From the NCBI GenBank assembly GCA_025356175.1, contig JANXUP010000113.1, forward strand, positions 1-33,431: a stretch of 33,431 bases of DNA, written 5' to 3'. Made by a program: the position numbers and the translations under genes. The notes under the pieces were generated by a model. The model did no database searches and was not told the DNA's origin. It worked only from the letters and a program-made list of their open reading frames with translations. Positions 33,028 to 33,431 of this stretch are shown here, one piece after another. This DNA comes from Sphingomonadaceae bacterium. GTDB lineage: Bacteria > Pseudomonadota > Alphaproteobacteria > Sphingomonadales > Sphingomonadaceae. Positions within the stretch are counted from its first letter, which is position 1, and every line of letters begins with the position of its first letter.

Positions 33028-33431
33028 ATGAGCACTGCACCCACCCCCTCGCTGCCCCTGCCCGCTGACTGGCGCGATTTCTGGTCGTTGACCAAGCCGC
33101 GGGTGATGAGCCTGGTGATTTTTACCGGCCTGTGCGGGCTGCTAGCCGCGCCGGAGCCTGTCAATCCGGTAATCGGCTTTGTCGCGATCCTGTGCATCGC
33201 AGTGGGTGCAGGCGGATCAGCCGCGCTCAACATGTGGTGGGAAGCCGATCTTGACGCCAAGATGAAGCGCACTGCGAACCGGGCGCTGCCCGCAGGCCGC
33301 ATGGACCGCACCGTGGCGCGCGATTTCGGGATTGCGCTGGCGGTCGGCTCGGTTCTGGTGATGGGGCTGGGTGTCGGTCTGCTAGCTGCAGCGGTGCTGG
33401 CCTTCTCGATCTTCTATTACGCGGTGATCTA
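33028..33431 (+). CDS. ctaB: Protoheme IX farnesyltransferase (partial, 3' end outside window)
   Basis: The first 134 residues of a UbiA-type prenyltransferase that converts heme B to heme O for the aa3 oxidase. After the cytoplasmic start [20 protein letters not shown] come [17 protein letters not shown] (first helix) and the metal-prenyl-diphosphate motif [23 protein letters not shown] (N..xxDxxxD type). Further helices run to the window end. The frame is open to base 33431. It belongs with coxB and ctaD, but an inserted block of four genes separates them here. Confidence 0.95.
   Translation, partial: MSTAPTPSLPLPADWRDFWSLTKPRVMSLVIFTGLCGLLAAPEPVNPVIGFVAILCIAVGAGGSAALNMWWEADLDAKMKRTANRALPAGRMDRTVARDFGIALAVGSVLVMGLGVGLLAAAVLAFSIFYYAVI

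Noticed and set aside
1..33431. CRISPR arrays, rRNA genes, insertion sequences, phage genes, toxin-antitoxin pairs
   Set aside because: Looked for and not seen. There are no regularly spaced repeats, transposase motifs or rRNA signatures.

Overview
The window is a GC-rich chromosomal stretch from an alphaproteobacterium, most likely a sphingomonad (Sphingomonadales, Erythrobacter/Novosphingobium/Sphingomonas-like). This is inferred from gene content and order (HisZ with PurA, the pyrE-pdxJ-acpS-lepB run, coxB-ctaD-ctaB, an Anbu operon), from Ala/Pro-rich exported proteins, and from an alphaproteobacterial-type LexA box. No database search was possible. Coding density is very high. No gap between genes exceeds 300 bases, and no phage, transposon, CRISPR array or rRNA was seen.

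Layout. (1) 2-2318, + strand: the end of an Anbu-type operon (alpha-E protein, transglutaminase, proteasome-like Anbu). It converges on an extensin-like lipoprotein (minus strand, 2324-2989). (2) 3079-5979: serine biosynthesis. serC has a structured leader that can hide its ribosome binding site, and serA follows after a nested palindromic repeat. (3) 6008-11243: hisZ, an Ala/Pro-rich exported protein, an oppositely oriented secreted esterase, purA and a YkuD transpeptidase. (4) 11259-14316: a winged-helix protein behind a canonical LexA (SOS) box, then a 647-residue secreted protein. (5) 14366-17944: tRNA-Val(TAC), a TlpA-like lipoprotein (minus), then argH, a small lipoprotein and lysA, followed by a reduced siroheme-synthase-like gene. 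(6) 18694-19559, minus: two hotdog thioesterases. (7) 19690-21731, +: an unrecognised three-gene module made of a 51-residue protein and two large proteins that look like divergent cupin paralogues. (8) 27117 down to 21728, minus: a tightly packed operon pyrE-pdxJ-acpS-lepB-AI-2E transporter-DUF3089-ruvX. (9) 27201-33431, +: aa3-type cytochrome c oxidase genes coxB and ctaD, then an inserted block (SDR, epoxide-hydrolase-like enzyme, and two AT-richer membrane genes on the opposite strand), then the start of ctaB, cut by the window end.

How they fit together. Most genes are core metabolism (serine, histidine, purine, pyrimidine, arginine, lysine, pyridoxal phosphate) and respiration. The parts most worth a second look are the three-gene module at 19690-21731, the SOS-box winged-helix gene, the uncommon cis-elements (serC leader, coxB upstream mini-ORF, double dyad at 7216-7254, nested palindrome at 4288-4383) and the degenerate siroheme-synthase-like protein.
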